NCBI GenBank assembly: GCA_947165145.1
Contig: CAMUZG010000005.1
Coordinates: 18,403-82,402 of the forward strand
DNA: 64,000 bases
Direction: 5' to 3'
Source of the DNA: an uncultured Selenomonadales bacterium
GTDB taxonomy: Bacteria; Bacillota; Negativicutes; Selenomonadales; Selenomonadaceae
Positions 1-9,295 of the stretch are shown piece after piece. Positions within the stretch are counted from its first letter, which is position 1. Every line of letters begins with the position of its first letter. Below the pieces are notes generated by a model, which worked only from the letters and a program-made list of their open reading frames with translations, made no database searches and was not told where the DNA came from. Position numbers and translations under genes: made by a program.

Positions 1-2
1 TG

Positions 3-749
3 GGGTCGGGCGTTGTCGGATTCAACATCAAGCCGCGCCGCGCCTTGTTTGCAGACAATAATCCGCATTTGATAAACTTTTACAATGCGCTTAAAACCGA
101 AGAGATTTCTTCCCGCAAAGTAAAATCCTTTTTGACGGAACAAGGTAATTTGCTTTCCAAAAATGGAGAAGAACATTATTATCTGGTGCGCGAACGTTTC
201 AATAAATTTCACGAGCCGTTAGACTTTCTTTTTTTGAACCGTTCATGCTTCAACGGATTGATTCGTTTCAACGGAAGGGGAGAATTCAACGTTCCCTATG
301 GTCATAAACCTCAACGCTTTTCAAAAGCTTATGTAACCAAAATAGTTAATCAAATTCGTTACGTCGAGTATTGTCTTTCGGTTTTTGATTGGCAATTTCG
401 TTGTCAAGAATTTCGAGAAACACTAACCGACTTGGATAAATCAGAGCAAATTTTTATCTATTGCGACCCGCCGTATATCGGGCGACATGTTGATTATTAT
501 AATTCTTGGAACGATGAGGACGAACGTGCGTTGTGTAGTATGCTTAAAGAATTGAAGAAAAGATTTATGCTTTCTACATGGGTTGAAAATAAATTTCGCG
601 TGAATCCTTATGTTGAAAACATTTGGGCGTTTTGTCGCAAAGTCACTCTAGAACATTTCTATCACGTCGGAGCCAAGGAAATTAATCGAAATTCTATGAT
701 TGAAGCTGTTTTGATGAATTATTCTTCGGAGGAGAAAGATGGCTTATAA
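3..749 (+). CDS. Dam-like DNA adenine-N6 methyltransferase (5' truncated)
   Basis: D12-class (Dam/DpnM) adenine-N6 methyltransferase that transfers a methyl group from SAM to adenine in a short DNA site. The reading frame is open to the window edge, so the N-terminus and the first SAM-binding residues lie upstream. The visible part starts with GVVGFNIKPRRALFADNNPHLI, close to the start of the target-recognition region of Dam proteins. The catalytic DPPY motif is in YCDPPYIGRHVDYY (around base 462), followed by the conserved W/D-E-rich stretch. GATC specificity is only an inference from family resemblance. The last 11 bases overlap ubiD, which is translated in another frame. It may be a solitary methylase or part of a restriction system whose other genes lie outside the window. 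Confidence 0.85.
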   Translation, partial: GSGVVGFNIKPRRALFADNNPHLINFYNALKTEEISSRKVKSFLTEQGNLLSKNGEEHYYLVRERFNKFHEPLDFLFLNRSCFNGLIRFNGRGEFNVPYGHKPQRFSKAYVTKIVNQIRYVEYCLSVFDWQFRCQEFRETLTDLDKSEQIFIYCDPPYIGRHVDYYNSWNDEDERALCSMLKELKKRFMLSTWVENKFRVNPYVENIWAFCRKVTLEHFYHVGAKEINRNSMIEAVLMNYSSEEKDGL

Positions 750-2196
750 AGATTTGCGCGAATTCATTGACGAGTTGGAGCGGCGCGGACTGCTCAAGCG
801 TATAAAAATTCCCGTGAGCGCGGAACTTGAGATAACCGAAATCACCGACCGCGTGTCGAAATTCAAAGACGGGCGCAACGTCGCGCTGCTGTTCGAGAAC
901 GTTCGCGGCTACGATATGCCCGTGCTAATGAACGCGTTCGGCAGTTATGAACGTATGGCTTTGGCTCTCGGTGTGGAAAAACTCGACGACGCAGCCGACG
1001 ATATCCGCGAAATAATGCAACTGCCTTATCTGTCGTTCAAGAACCGCTCAAATATTTTTTCAATCGTGTCGACCGCGCACAAGGCAATCAACTTCCCGAA
1101 GTACGTCAAGAACGCGCCGTGTCAAGAAGTCGTCGAGGTCAATCCGTCGCTGGACAAGATACCGATTTTGAAATGCTGGCCAAATGACGGCGGAGCCTTC
1201 ATAACTTTGCCGCTGGTCTTCACGAAAAATCCCAAGACAGGTAAACGCAACGTCGGCATGTATAGGTTGCAGAAATACGACGCGCGGACAACCGGCATGC
1301 ATTGGCACATTCACAAGAATGGCGCAGAAAATTTCCGTGACGCAAAAAATCTCGGTTCAAACAGAATTGAAGCAGCCGTCGCAATCGGTACCGACCCTGT
1401 CGTCACGTATGCCGCAACCGCACCGTTGCCCCGCGATGTTGACGAGATGGTTTTTGCCGGCTTTTTACGCAAAAAATCCGTTGAGCTCACCAAGTGCAAG
1501 ACCGTCGACCTTGAAGTTCCCGCGACTGCCGAAATTATTTTGGAAGGCTACGTTGCGACAGACGAACTCCGCCGCGAAGGACCTTTTGGCGACCACACAG
1601 GCTATTACTCGCTCGCTGACGATTATCCCGTTTTCCACGTCACTTGTATCACTCACCGCAAAAATCCGATTTATTCAGCAACCGTCGTGGGCAAGCCGCC
1701 AATGGAAGATTGTTACATGGCGAAGGCGACCGAAAGAATTTTCCTGCCGCTACTGCAACAACTCCTGCCCGAAATCGTCGACATCAACATGCCGCTTGAA
1801 GGCGTCTTTCATGATTGCGTTATCGTCTCGATAAGAAAACAATTCCCCATGCACGCCCGAAAAGTCATGCACGCGTTATGGGGGCTCGGTCAAATGATGA
1901 ACGTCAAAATGATTGTTGTCGTCGATTCGCACGTCAACGTTCAAAATCTCGGTGAAGTCGCTTGGCGCGTCTTCAACAACATTGACGCCGAACACGACCT
2001 TGAAATTGTTCACGGTCCGCTTGACGTTCTCGATCACTCGTCGCCGTATGCAAAATGGGGCGCGAAACTCGGTATTGATGCGACAAAAACTTGGGCGGAA
2101 GAAGGTCACGTTCGCGAATGGCCCGATGAAATCGAGATGTCGCCCGAAGTCAAAGCGCGTATTGATTCTGTTTGGCATTCGTTGGGGTTGTCATGA
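739..2196 (+). CDS. ubiD: UbiD family decarboxylase
   Basis: UbiD-type (de)carboxylase, an enzyme family that uses prenylated FMN made by UbiX to decarboxylate aromatic or alpha,beta-unsaturated acids such as 4-hydroxy-3-polyprenylbenzoate. At 485 residues it has normal family length. Visible signatures are the N-terminal ENVRGYDMPVLMNAFGS segment, the cofactor-binding stretch YRLQKYDARTTGMHWHIHKN and the catalytic-region motif RREGPFGDHTGYY. The substrate cannot be read from sequence; in a menaquinone-using anaerobe it could serve quinone synthesis or aromatic-acid metabolism. The start ATG at 739 follows a GGAGGAG site inside the end of the dam gene. The stop overlaps the nth start as ATGA, so the two are probably translationally coupled. 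No ubiX is visible here. Confidence 0.9.
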   Translation: MAYKDLREFIDELERRGLLKRIKIPVSAELEITEITDRVSKFKDGRNVALLFENVRGYDMPVLMNAFGSYERMALALGVEKLDDAADDIREIMQLPYLSFKNRSNIFSIVSTAHKAINFPKYVKNAPCQEVVEVNPSLDKIPILKCWPNDGGAFITLPLVFTKNPKTGKRNVGMYRLQKYDARTTGMHWHIHKNGAENFRDAKNLGSNRIEAAVAIGTDPVVTYAATAPLPRDVDEMVFAGFLRKKSVELTKCKTVDLEVPATAEIILEGYVATDELRREGPFGDHTGYYSLADDYPVFHVTCITHRKNPIYSATVVGKPPMEDCYMAKATERIFLPLLQQLLPEIVDINMPLEGVFHDCVIVSIRKQFPMHARKVMHALWGLGQMMNVKMIVVVDSHVNVQNLGEVAWRVFNNIDAEHDLEIVHGPLDVLDHSSPYAKWGAKLGIDATKTWAEEGHVREWPDEIEMSPEVKARIDSVWHSLGLS

Positions 2197-2813
2197 ACGA
2201 AAAAATTTTATCCGAAGAACTCCGCATTTTGGAGGAAACTTATCGCGGGGCAGTGCCGCAACTTGAATTCGGCTCGACGTACGAACTTTTAATCGCCGTG
2301 ATTTTGTCGGCTCAATGCACCGATAAACGCGTCAACCAAGTCACGCAAGAACTTTTCCCGCTGGCGAACACTCCAGAAAAAATTTTGCAACTCGGTCAGT
2401 CGCGGCTCGAAGAAATTATCAGACCGTGCGGATATTTTCGCGCAAAAGCTAAACACATCATCGCAACGTCGAAAATTTTGCTTGACGATTACAACGGTGA
2501 AGTCCCGCGCGAATTCGACGAGCTGATTAAACTGCCTGGCGTCGGGCGCAAAACCGCAAACGTCGTGACAAGCGTCGCATTCAAAACACCCGCAATCGCC
2601 GTCGACACGCACGTTTTTCGGCTGGCGAATCGTTTGAAACTCGCTGAGGGCAACACGCCGTTGGAAGTCGAACTCGGCTTGCAGAAAATTATCCCCCGCG
2701 AAAAATGGTCAGACGCTCATCACTGGCTGATTTGGCACGGGCGCGAAGTTTGCAAAGCCCGCAACCCAAAATGTGACGTCTGCCCGCTGTCGAACGTCTG
2801 CCCTTCCGCTTGA
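2193..2813 (+). CDS. nth: Endonuclease III (DNA glycosylase/AP lyase)
   Basis: Base-excision-repair glycosylase that removes oxidised pyrimidines and cleaves the abasic site. The helix-hairpin-helix is LPGVGRKTANVV with the catalytic lysine in GRKTA, followed by the catalytic aspartate in VDTHVFRLANRL. The C-terminal iron-sulfur loop shows the expected C-x6-C-x2-C-x5-C spacing (CKARNPKCDVCPLSNVC). The ATG at 2193 overlaps the ubiD stop by four bases and gives a normal-length protein of 206 residues. A TTG at 2174 is in frame but lies within ubiD with no better ribosome site. Confidence 0.95.
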   Translation: MNEKILSEELRILEETYRGAVPQLEFGSTYELLIAVILSAQCTDKRVNQVTQELFPLANTPEKILQLGQSRLEEIIRPCGYFRAKAKHIIATSKILLDDYNGEVPREFDELIKLPGVGRKTANVVTSVAFKTPAIAVDTHVFRLANRLKLAEGNTPLEVELGLQKIIPREKWSDAHHWLIWHGREVCKARNPKCDVCPLSNVCPSA

Positions 2814-2887
2814 TATAGACATTTGCCGCGAAAAGTGTTATCGTTAACCGTGTGCAACGTCCACCACGGAGGAAAGGAGGATGCACA

Positions 2888-3499
2888 TTGGAAATAAATT
2901 ACCCGAAGCTTAAAAGCACGCTTGAATCGTTGGGCTACGGCGTCACGTGTTTCAACACGGCAGAAGACGCTACTGACTATCTTGACGAAAAAATCCGCAA
3001 CAAAACGGTGGGCTTCGGCGGTTCGGTCACGCTTGAGCAAATGGGGCTTTACGACAGGCTCGCGTTCAACAACGAAGTTTTCTATCATCGTCGACTGCCA
3101 GGCGGCAAAACTCCCCGCGACGTTTGCAACGACGCCAAAGACACGCAGGTTTACATCTCGTCGGTCAACGGACTGGCTCAAACGGGCGAAATCGTCAACA
3201 TCGACGGCAACGGCAATCGCATCGCGTCAATTCTTTACGGGCACGAAGACGTTTACTTCGTTATCGGCAAGAACAAAATCGCCGAGAACTACGAGCAGAC
3301 ATTGTGGCGAGTGCAAAACATTGCCGCGCCGAAAAATGCTCAACGCGTCAAGGCAAAGACACCTTGCGCCGTTCACGCCGACAAATGCTACAACTGTTCG
3401 GGACCAAACAGAATTTGCCGAACAATGTCCGTTATGTACGGACCGCCGTTTCACAGTAACTTCGAGATAATTTTGGTTCAAGAGGAGCTGGGATTCTGA
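2888..3499 (+). CDS. LUD-domain (LutC/YkgG-like, DUF162) protein
   Basis: Single-domain member of the LUD family, related to LutC of the lactate-utilisation complex but found alone here, without LutA/LutB. The family core is seen in VGFGGSVTLEQMGLYD, in VYISSVNGLAQTGEIVNIDG and in the C-terminal CSGPNRICRTMSVMYG. A cysteine pair (CYNCSGPNRIC) near the end could bind metal; this is inference. The TTG at 2888 is preferred because AGGAAAGGAGG ends about 7 bases before it; a GTG at 2852 would place the ribosome site inside the gene. The precise substrate is unknown; standalone LUD proteins are common in anaerobes. It ends in a region with a shared terminator. Confidence 0.75.
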   Translation: MEINYPKLKSTLESLGYGVTCFNTAEDATDYLDEKIRNKTVGFGGSVTLEQMGLYDRLAFNNEVFYHRRLPGGKTPRDVCNDAKDTQVYISSVNGLAQTGEIVNIDGNGNRIASILYGHEDVYFVIGKNKIAENYEQTLWRVQNIAAPKNAQRVKAKTPCAVHADKCYNCSGPNRICRTMSVMYGPPFHSNFEIILVQEELGF

Positions 3500-3639
3500 A
3501 TTGAACACGATCAATCTCAACAAAAAAATTGCGGGCGTCCAAGGCTCACGAAAATTTTTTCAGCGGTGCAGTGACGTTGCACGCTTAACCGACGCCGTTA
3601 ATTTGTTCAAGCTTATTCGCAGACCCGCGCAAAAAAATT

Positions 3640-3680
3640 CGGGCGACCTCACATGGAGGCAACCGCCCGTGTTTTTTTTT
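3640..3680. terminator. Bidirectional rho-independent terminator
   Basis: Hairpin CGGGCG...CGCCCG with an inner CCTC/GAGG pairing. It is followed on the plus strand by nine T (3672-3680) and on the minus strand by a U-run from the A-tract at 3631-3637. It separates the convergent LUD gene and lysC. The small plus-strand frame running through it (3501-3695) is judged non-coding. Confidence 0.8.
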
Positions 3681-3728
3681 GATACGAACCGATAAACTTG
3701 AAACTATAACGCGCCGCAACGTGACGCT

Positions 3729-4964
3729 CTACTTGTCGGGGAAAAATTCATCGTGAATGCTGTTGACCGCCTCGGTGACCTGCGAACCTTTGACCAGGCA
3801 CGAAACGCTTATCTCCGACGTGCTGATGATGTCGATGTTGACGTCCGCACGAGCCAACGCGCCGAACATTCTTGCCGCAACACCAGGACTGCCTAACATG
3901 CCCGCGCCGACGATTGAAACTTTCGCCATGTCTTCTTCAAACAGAACGGTGATTGCGTTAATCTTCTCGCTGACCACGGCGATAACTTTTTTCGCTTCGG
4001 GCAAATCGTGCAGGGCAATCGTGAAGACGATGTCGTTGATGTCCCTGTCGATGTTGCGAATGCTTTGGACAATCATGTCAACGTCAATGTTCGCGTCGGC
4101 AAGTGATTGAAAGAGCGTGTGCGCAATGCCAGGGCTGTTCGGTACGCCGAGCACCGAAATTTTTGCGACTTTCGTATCGTGAGCTACGCCGCGTATTTCA
4201 AAATCTTTTTCTTCCACCGTGTAGTCCTCCCTGATAATCGTGCCCGAATCTTTGGTGAAAGTCGAGCGAACGTGAATCGGAATGTTGAAGAATTGCCCCA
4301 TTTCGACGGAACGCGGTTGCATGACGCCTGCGCCGAGTCTTGCCATCTCCAACATTTCAAAGTAAGTGATTTCTTTCATCTTGCGAGCACTTTTGACGAT
4401 GCGCGGATCTGCGGAGTAGACGCCGTCAACGTCCGTGAAAATTTCGCACTCGTCGGCTTTCAGCGCACCAGCCAACGCAACCGCTGATGTGTCCGAACCG
4501 CCGCGTCCCAATGTCACGGGGTCGCCCAAACTGTCAGCACCTTGGAAGCCCGCCACGACGACGATATTGCCGCGATTGAGTTCCTCGTGGACGCGCTTAG
4601 GTTTGATGTCGAGAATTCTGCCTTTGGTGTGCACGGAATTTGTTTTCATGCCGACCTGTGCGCCCGTCAGCGAAATTGCTGGGTGTCCGAGTTTTTTGAA
4701 TGCCATTGCCAACAGCGCGATTGAAACTTGTTCGCCCGTCGTCAGCAACATGTCCAATTCACGCAGGTAATCCGCTTTGTAAGGTTCCGAGTCGATGTCG
4801 CTCGCTAACGTCAACAAATTGTCCGTGGTCTTGCCCATTGCCGAGACTACCACGACGATTTTGTCGTCGGAATTTTTTTCGGAGAGAATTCTTTGTGCCA
4901 CCGCCAAAATTTTTTCTGTCGTTGCAACCGAAGAGCCGCCGAATTTTTTTACAACAAGAGCCAT
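3729..4964 (-). CDS. lysC: Aspartate kinase, monofunctional
   Basis: Phosphorylates aspartate to 4-phosphoaspartate, the first step towards lysine, diaminopimelate, threonine and methionine. The N-terminal kinase signature KKFGGSSVA opens the protein. FTDVDGVYSADPRIV marks the nucleotide-binding half, and two C-terminal ACT repeats follow (around residues 265-411), with SVLGVPNSPGIAHTLF and SIVGAGMLGSPGVAARMF. The 411 residues match the class with a feedback-controlled regulatory domain. It is preceded by a small gene at 5040-5297 with its own terminator, so it is probably transcribed separately or by read-through. The next pathway enzyme, asd, is encoded on the other strand at 8222. No lysine riboswitch was recognised upstream. 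Confidence 0.95.
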   Translation of the reverse strand: MALVVKKFGGSSVATTEKILAVAQRILSEKNSDDKIVVVVSAMGKTTDNLLTLASDIDSEPYKADYLRELDMLLTTGEQVSIALLAMAFKKLGHPAISLTGAQVGMKTNSVHTKGRILDIKPKRVHEELNRGNIVVVAGFQGADSLGDPVTLGRGGSDTSAVALAGALKADECEIFTDVDGVYSADPRIVKSARKMKEITYFEMLEMARLGAGVMQPRSVEMGQFFNIPIHVRSTFTKDSGTIIREDYTVEEKDFEIRGVAHDTKVAKISVLGVPNSPGIAHTLFQSLADANIDVDMIVQSIRNIDRDINDIVFTIALHDLPEAKKVIAVVSEKINAITVLFEEDMAKVSIVGAGMLGSPGVAARMFGALARADVNIDIISTSEISVSCLVKGSQVTEAVNSIHDEFFPDK

Positions 4965-4984
4965 GCCGTTAAGCCTCCTCTGTC

Positions 4985-5016
4985 AAAAAAATTTAGTGGT
5001 TAGACTGACTAACCAC
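4985..5016 (-). terminator. Rho-independent terminator between the 5040 gene and lysC
   Basis: Perfect 8-bp stem GTGGTTAG/CTAACCAC with a 5-base loop (4996-5016). On the minus strand a run of U follows (A-tract 4985-4991). It lies just after the small gene at 5040-5297 and directly upstream of lysC. Confidence 0.7.
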
Positions 5017-5039
5017 CAATGCCTTCGTTCGAATCGGCT

Positions 5040-5297
5040 TTATTTCTTTGTAGAAACTTTTGCGGGCTTTTCGGCAGATTTGGCGGGTGCTGGTGCCGCA
5101 GTCAGTTCTTGAAGAATGTCCACGAGCGCAACTTTTACTACGCCCAACACGTCGTTCAACACCGCGTTGTACAGGTCGCCGCCGTCAGTGACGCCACGTC
5201 CGTTCGCCGTGATGAAAAATTTTTTCGGATGTTCGCTAGCCGCAAATGCCGCGTCGATTTTGTCTGCAACCAATTTTGCAAGCTGGTCTTTGTTCAT
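5040..5297 (-). CDS. Small protein of unknown function with Lys/Ala/Pro-rich tail
   Basis: An 85-residue protein. The first residues, MNKDQLAKLVADKI, recall the start of HU-type DNA-binding proteins. The rest (FFITANGRGVTDGGDLYNAVLNDVLG) does not fit the HU beta-arm, and no HU assignment is made. The C-terminus is a low-complexity A/P/K tail (APAPAKSAEKPAKVSTKK), typical of basic, possibly nucleic-acid- or surface-associated small proteins. A GGGAG site precedes the ATG and a clear terminator follows the stop, which supports it as a real single-gene unit. Function not recognised. Confidence 0.6.
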   Translation of the reverse strand: MNKDQLAKLVADKIDAAFAASEHPKKFFITANGRGVTDGGDLYNAVLNDVLGVVKVALVDILQELTAAPAPAKSAEKPAKVSTKK

Positions 5298-5419
5298 CAG
5301 CTGTCAACTCCCAAATTATTTTTTAACAAACTTTCTACGCGCCGCTGAAAATTCCTGCAAATGATTCGAGGCATGTTGTCAATCACACTGCGGCAGCTGT
5401 ATAAACAGTCGGAAGGGAT

Positions 5420-5448
5420 TTGCCCGCGCTCAAATTATTTGCTATGAT
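5420..5448 (+). promoter_or_regulatory. Sigma-A type promoter for galU
   Basis: TTGCCC (5420-5425), 17-base spacer, TATGAT (5443-5448), about 29 bases before the galU start. Found by eye from consensus spacing. Confidence 0.6.
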
Positions 5449-5476
5449 AAAAAAAATTTCATGAGGAGCGATTGCA

Positions 5477-6367
5477 TTGAAGGTTCGCAAAGCAGTTATC
5501 CCCGCCGCAGGACTCGGCACCAGATTTTTGCCCGCGACGAAGTCTCAGCCGAAAGAAATGTTGCCAATCGTCGACAAGCCGACAATTCAATATATCATCG
5601 AGGAAGCAGCGGCGGCTGGCGTCGAAGACATCATCGTCGTCACGGGGCGCAACAAACGTTCCATTGAAGATCATTTCGACCGCTCAATCGAATTGGAACT
5701 TGAACTTGAGCGCAAAGGCAAGGAAGATCTTCTGCAGATTGTCAAGGCAATTCCCGAAATCGCCAACATACACTTTATCCGCCAAAAACAGCCGCTCGGT
5801 CTCGGTCACGCGGTTTTGACGGCAAGCCACTTCATCGGCAACGAACCCTTTGCCGTGCTGCTCGGTGATGATGTCGTTGTCTCCCGCAAACCTGTTCTTC
5901 GGCAGATGGTCGAGGTCTTCAACGAATACAAGACTTCGATTCTCGGCGTGCAGGAAGTCGCCGACGAGGTCGTTCCTAAATACGGCATCGTTGACGGAAG
6001 GATTGTCGACGAAAATATTTTCAAGGTCAAAAATTTGGTCGAGAAGCCCGCGTTGGAAGTCGCGCCCAGTCGGATTGCGATTCTCGGACGATATATCTTG
6101 ACGCCGACGATTTTTTCTTATTTGGAGACGCAAGAGCCTGGTGCTGGCGGAGAAATTCAGCTCACCGACGGGCTTAAACGTTTGGCACTGAACGAGGCAA
6201 TGTACGCGTACATTTTCAGCGGTCATCGCTACGACGTCGGTACTAAGATAGGCTTTCTGCAGGCGAACATCGAATTTGCCCTGCGCAATCCCGAAGTCGC
6301 TGGCGATTTGAAAAATTATCTTGCCACGTTGCACGATAATATGGACAAAATGCTTGACTACGATTGA
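5477..6367 (+). CDS. galU: UTP-glucose-1-phosphate uridylyltransferase
   Basis: Makes UDP-glucose from UTP and glucose-1-phosphate, a precursor for surface polysaccharides and for lipopolysaccharide core in diderms. The nucleotide-binding signature PAAGLGTRFLPATKSQPKEM is at residues 8-27, and the C-terminal YDVGTKIGFLQANIEFAL is typical of GalU. It has normal length (296 residues). The start is TTG at 5477 behind GAGGAG. Its own promoter lies just upstream; tyrS follows after 42 bases with its own AGGAGG site, so co-transcription is likely. The product would feed the glycosyltransferases at the far end of the window; that link is inference. Confidence 0.95.
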   Translation: MKVRKAVIPAAGLGTRFLPATKSQPKEMLPIVDKPTIQYIIEEAAAAGVEDIIVVTGRNKRSIEDHFDRSIELELELERKGKEDLLQIVKAIPEIANIHFIRQKQPLGLGHAVLTASHFIGNEPFAVLLGDDVVVSRKPVLRQMVEVFNEYKTSILGVQEVADEVVPKYGIVDGRIVDENIFKVKNLVEKPALEVAPSRIAILGRYILTPTIFSYLETQEPGAGGEIQLTDGLKRLALNEAMYAYIFSGHRYDVGTKIGFLQANIEFALRNPEVAGDLKNYLATLHDNMDKMLDYD

Positions 6368-6409
6368 CGAAATTTAATTCAAACGCAACTCAGACAGGAG
6401 GAAATTGAT

Positions 6410-7615
6410 TTGAAAAACGTATTCGACACGCTCACGGAACGCGGCTTTATCGCGCAATGCACCGACGTCGACGAAGTAAAAAAATTGCTCGGCGAAAAGA
6501 AAGTCACGTTTTACATCGGCTTCGACCCGACTGCTGACAGCTTGCACGCGGGACATTTTATCGCGCTAATGGCAATGGCTCACATGCAACGCGCAGGTCA
6601 TCGCCCGATATGTCTTGTTGGCGGCGGCACCGGCACAATCGGCGATCCTTCCGGACGTAGCGATTTGCGCAAAGTCATGACTGACGAGACAATCGAACAC
6701 AACTGCAACCGTTTCAAAGAACAAATCGCCCGCTTTATCGATTTCAGCGACGGCAAAGCTCTGATGGTCAACAACGGCGATTGGCTCCGCAAACTCGGCT
6801 ACATCGACATTTTGCGCGAAGTCGGCGCACATTTCACGGTTAATCGCATGCTCGCCGCTGAATGCTACAAACAGCGTTGGGAGAAGGGCTTGACGTTCCT
6901 GGAGTTCAATTACATGGTCATGCAGGCGTACGACTTTTACAAGCTCAACGGCGATTACGATTGCGTCTTGCAAATGGGCGGTGATGACCAATGGTCGAAC
7001 ATCATCGCAGGCGTCGAATTGACACGTCGCAAGACAGGACGCGTTGCTTACGGCTTGACGAACAAATTGTTGCTCAAGAGCGACGGCTCGAAGATGGGCA
7101 AGACTGCTGGCGGTGCACTCTGGCTTGACGCGGACAAAGTTTCGCCGTACGATTTCTATCAGTATTGGCGCAACGTCGACGACGCGGACGTTAAAACCTG
7201 CTTGAGTTTGCTGACGTTCGTGCCAATGGACGAGGTCAACCGCTTGAGCAGTCTCGAAGGTGCGGCAATCAACGAGGCTAAAAAAGTTCTGGCTTACGAA
7301 GTCACGAAACTCGTCCACGGCGAAGACGCTGCCAATCAAGCGCAACAATCTGCCGCAGAAATTTTCGCGGGTCAAGGCTCCGACAACATGCCGACAATCG
7401 AAATCATCGACGCCGTCGGCAAAAAACTTCTCGACGTGTTGGCTTCCGCAAAAATCATCGGCTCTAAGGCTGAAGGTCGTCGACTCATTGCACAGAACGG
7501 TTTGACGCTCAACGACGCGAAGGTCACCGACGTTGACTGTGTCCTTGCCGAAAACGATTTGCCCGCCGTCGTCCGCATCGGCAAGAAAAAATTCTTCAAG
7601 GTGATCAACGCATGA
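6410..7615 (+). CDS. tyrS: Tyrosyl-tRNA synthetase
   Basis: Charges tRNA-Tyr with tyrosine. Class I signatures are present: the HIGH-type motif in [15 protein letters not shown] (residues 42-56) and the KMSKS-equivalent [14 protein letters not shown] (around residue 227). The tail after residue 330 reads as an S4 RNA-binding domain ([19 protein letters not shown]). The start is TTG at 6410 after CAGGAGG. It overlaps the next gene by ATGA, so the exported hydrolase is coupled to it. No T-box leader was recognised in the short gap after galU. Confidence 0.95.
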   Translation: MKNVFDTLTERGFIAQCTDVDEVKKLLGEKKVTFYIGFDPTADSLHAGHFIALMAMAHMQRAGHRPICLVGGGTGTIGDPSGRSDLRKVMTDETIEHNCNRFKEQIARFIDFSDGKALMVNNGDWLRKLGYIDILREVGAHFTVNRMLAAECYKQRWEKGLTFLEFNYMVMQAYDFYKLNGDYDCVLQMGGDDQWSNIIAGVELTRRKTGRVAYGLTNKLLLKSDGSKMGKTAGGALWLDADKVSPYDFYQYWRNVDDADVKTCLSLLTFVPMDEVNRLSSLEGAAINEAKKVLAYEVTKLVHGEDAANQAQQSAAEIFAGQGSDNMPTIEIIDAVGKKLLDVLASAKIIGSKAEGRRLIAQNGLTLNDAKVTDVDCVLAENDLPAVVRIGKKKFFKVINA

Positions 7616-8208
7616 TTAAAAAATTTTTCGCGGCGATTGCAGGAGGTTTGCTCATGATGAATTTGACGCCCGCGCAGGCTGTCGATTCCCGCGTCGAATC
7701 CGCTGTGCAATGGGCGATTGAAATTGCCAACGACGAAACTCACGGCTATTCGCAAGGCGCGGAGAACGCTACGCCTTCACACCCGTACACAGGTTCCCGC
7801 GAAGGTCCCGATTATGATTGTTCGTCGCTGGTCTATCACGCTTTCGAGCACGGCGGCTTTAAAATTATCGAGGCTTGGCGCAAAAATCCCGCGTACATGT
7901 CGCGCTACAACGGCAGACAATTCAGCGGCGACGCTGACACGATTTGGGACGATTTGCGCGTTGACGGCGGCTGGCAAAAATTTTCGTGGAACGAAATTAA
8001 AGATAATCTTCAGCGCGGCGATATTCTCTGTCGTCCACAATTTCACGTAGCGATTTACATCGGCGACGGCAAAACGGTCGAGGCTCGCGGCGTGAACAAT
8101 CCGACTGGGCGCGGTCGATACGAGACTGGCGATCAGGGCGGCGAAATTGATTTCTACCACGCGCACGGTCGCGGCTGGACTGAAGTTTATCGCTTTGTCG
8201 GCAACTAA
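7612..8208 (+). CDS. Exported NlpC/P60-type cysteine hydrolase
   Basis: Probable peptidoglycan hydrolase acting in the periplasm or cell wall. A signal peptide covers residues 1-23 ([23 protein letters not shown]). The catalytic cysteine is Cys70 in [12 protein letters not shown], the histidine is His145 in [11 protein letters not shown], and a third polar residue follows in VEARGVN. The spacing is that of a minimal C40 peptidase with no extra wall-binding domain. There is a long insert between the Cys and His motifs, rich in aromatic residues. It overlaps tyrS by four bases and precedes asd. It could also be classed as a CHAP-like amidase; the Cys/His order fits both folds. Confidence 0.75.
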   Translation: MIKKFFAAIAGGLLMMNLTPAQAVDSRVESAVQWAIEIANDETHGYSQGAENATPSHPYTGSREGPDYDCSSLVYHAFEHGGFKIIEAWRKNPAYMSRYNGRQFSGDADTIWDDLRVDGGWQKFSWNEIKDNLQRGDILCRPQFHVAIYIGDGKTVEARGVNNPTGRGRYETGDQGGEIDFYHAHGRGWTEVYRFVGN

Positions 8209-8221
8209 GGAGGAAAATTTT

Positions 8222-9256
8222 ATGAAACGATTCAACACGGCAATCGTCGGCGCAACGGGCGCAGTCGGTCAAGAATTCTTGAAACTCATCGAGGAACGCA
8301 ACTTCCCATTCGGCGAACTGAAAATGTTGGCGTCGTCACGTTCGGCGGGCAAGACAATAAATTTCATGGGCAAAGATTATACTGTCGAGGAGACCACGGA
8401 AAATTCCTTCGACGGCGTGCAATTCGCATTGTTCGCGGGCGGCGCGGCAAGCAAACTCTTCGCACCGGCAGCAGTGAAATCGGGCGCAGTCGTCATCGAC
8501 AATTCGTCAAATTTCCGCATGGATCCAAACGTCCCGCTCGTCGTGCCCGAAGTCAATCCTCAAGCAATCGCGCGGCACAAAGGCATCATCGCAAATCCGA
8601 ACTGCTCAACAATTATCATGGTCATGGCACTCAAACCGCTTTACGATTTGTCGCGAATCAGGCGCGTTGTCGTGTCGACTTATCAAGCAGTCAGCGGCGC
8701 AGGTCGTGAAGGCATGGACGAACTTAAAACGCAACTTGAGGCTTTGGCACGCGGCGAAGAAATTCAAGCCAAAATTCTGCCTGTCGCCAAACTCGACAAG
8801 CACTATCAAATTGCGTCGAACCTTCTGCCGCAAATCGATGTTTTCATGGACAACCTTTATACCAAAGAGGAAATGAAGATGGTCAACGAGACGCGCAAAA
8901 TTATGGAAGACGACGAACTTCGCGTGACTGCAACGACGATTCGCGTGCCGGTCTACCGTTCACATGCCGAAAGCGTCAACATCGAGTTCGAGGACGAAAT
9001 TTCGGTTGAGGCTGCTCGCAATGCGTTGGAGAAATTCCCTGGCGTCATCGTGCGCGACAATCCCGCCGAAATGATTTATCCGCAACCGCTTGAGACTTCC
9101 GGCAAAGATGATGTCGAAGTCGGACGCGTCCGCAAAGATTTTTCGATTGAGCACGGCTTAAACTTGTGGGTTTGCGGCGACCAAATTCGCAAGGGCGCGG
9201 CTCTCAACGCTCTGCAAATCGCCGAATACATGATTGCCAACGACATGGTCTTTTGA
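8222..9256 (+). CDS. asd: Aspartate-semialdehyde dehydrogenase
   Basis: Reduces aspartyl phosphate to aspartate semialdehyde with NADPH, the step after LysC towards lysine, diaminopimelate, threonine and methionine. The N-terminal Rossmann signature AIVGATGAVGQEFLKLIEER is clear. The active-site cysteine lies in ANPNCSTIIMVMAL (residues 124-137) and the substrate-binding histidine in YRSHAESVNIEFED. The ATG at 8222 behind AAGGAGG is chosen; an upstream in-frame start at 8147 would lie inside the hydrolase gene. The length of 344 residues is standard. Confidence 0.95.
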   Translation: MKRFNTAIVGATGAVGQEFLKLIEERNFPFGELKMLASSRSAGKTINFMGKDYTVEETTENSFDGVQFALFAGGAASKLFAPAAVKSGAVVIDNSSNFRMDPNVPLVVPEVNPQAIARHKGIIANPNCSTIIMVMALKPLYDLSRIRRVVVSTYQAVSGAGREGMDELKTQLEALARGEEIQAKILPVAKLDKHYQIASNLLPQIDVFMDNLYTKEEMKMVNETRKIMEDDELRVTATTIRVPVYRSHAESVNIEFEDEISVEAARNALEKFPGVIVRDNPAEMIYPQPLETSGKDDVEVGRVRKDFSIEHGLNLWVCGDQIRKGAALNALQIAEYMIANDMVF

Positions 9257-9295
9257 GATCGTAAAATTAAAATCACTTTCGGGAGGACTTAACAC

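Noticed and set aside
3501..3695. 64-codon plus-strand frame after the LUD gene
   Set aside because: It runs through the bidirectional terminator and has no family resemblance.
5040..5297. HU-type histone-like protein
   Set aside because: Only the first dozen residues resemble HU; the DNA-binding arm and the rest of the fold are not present.
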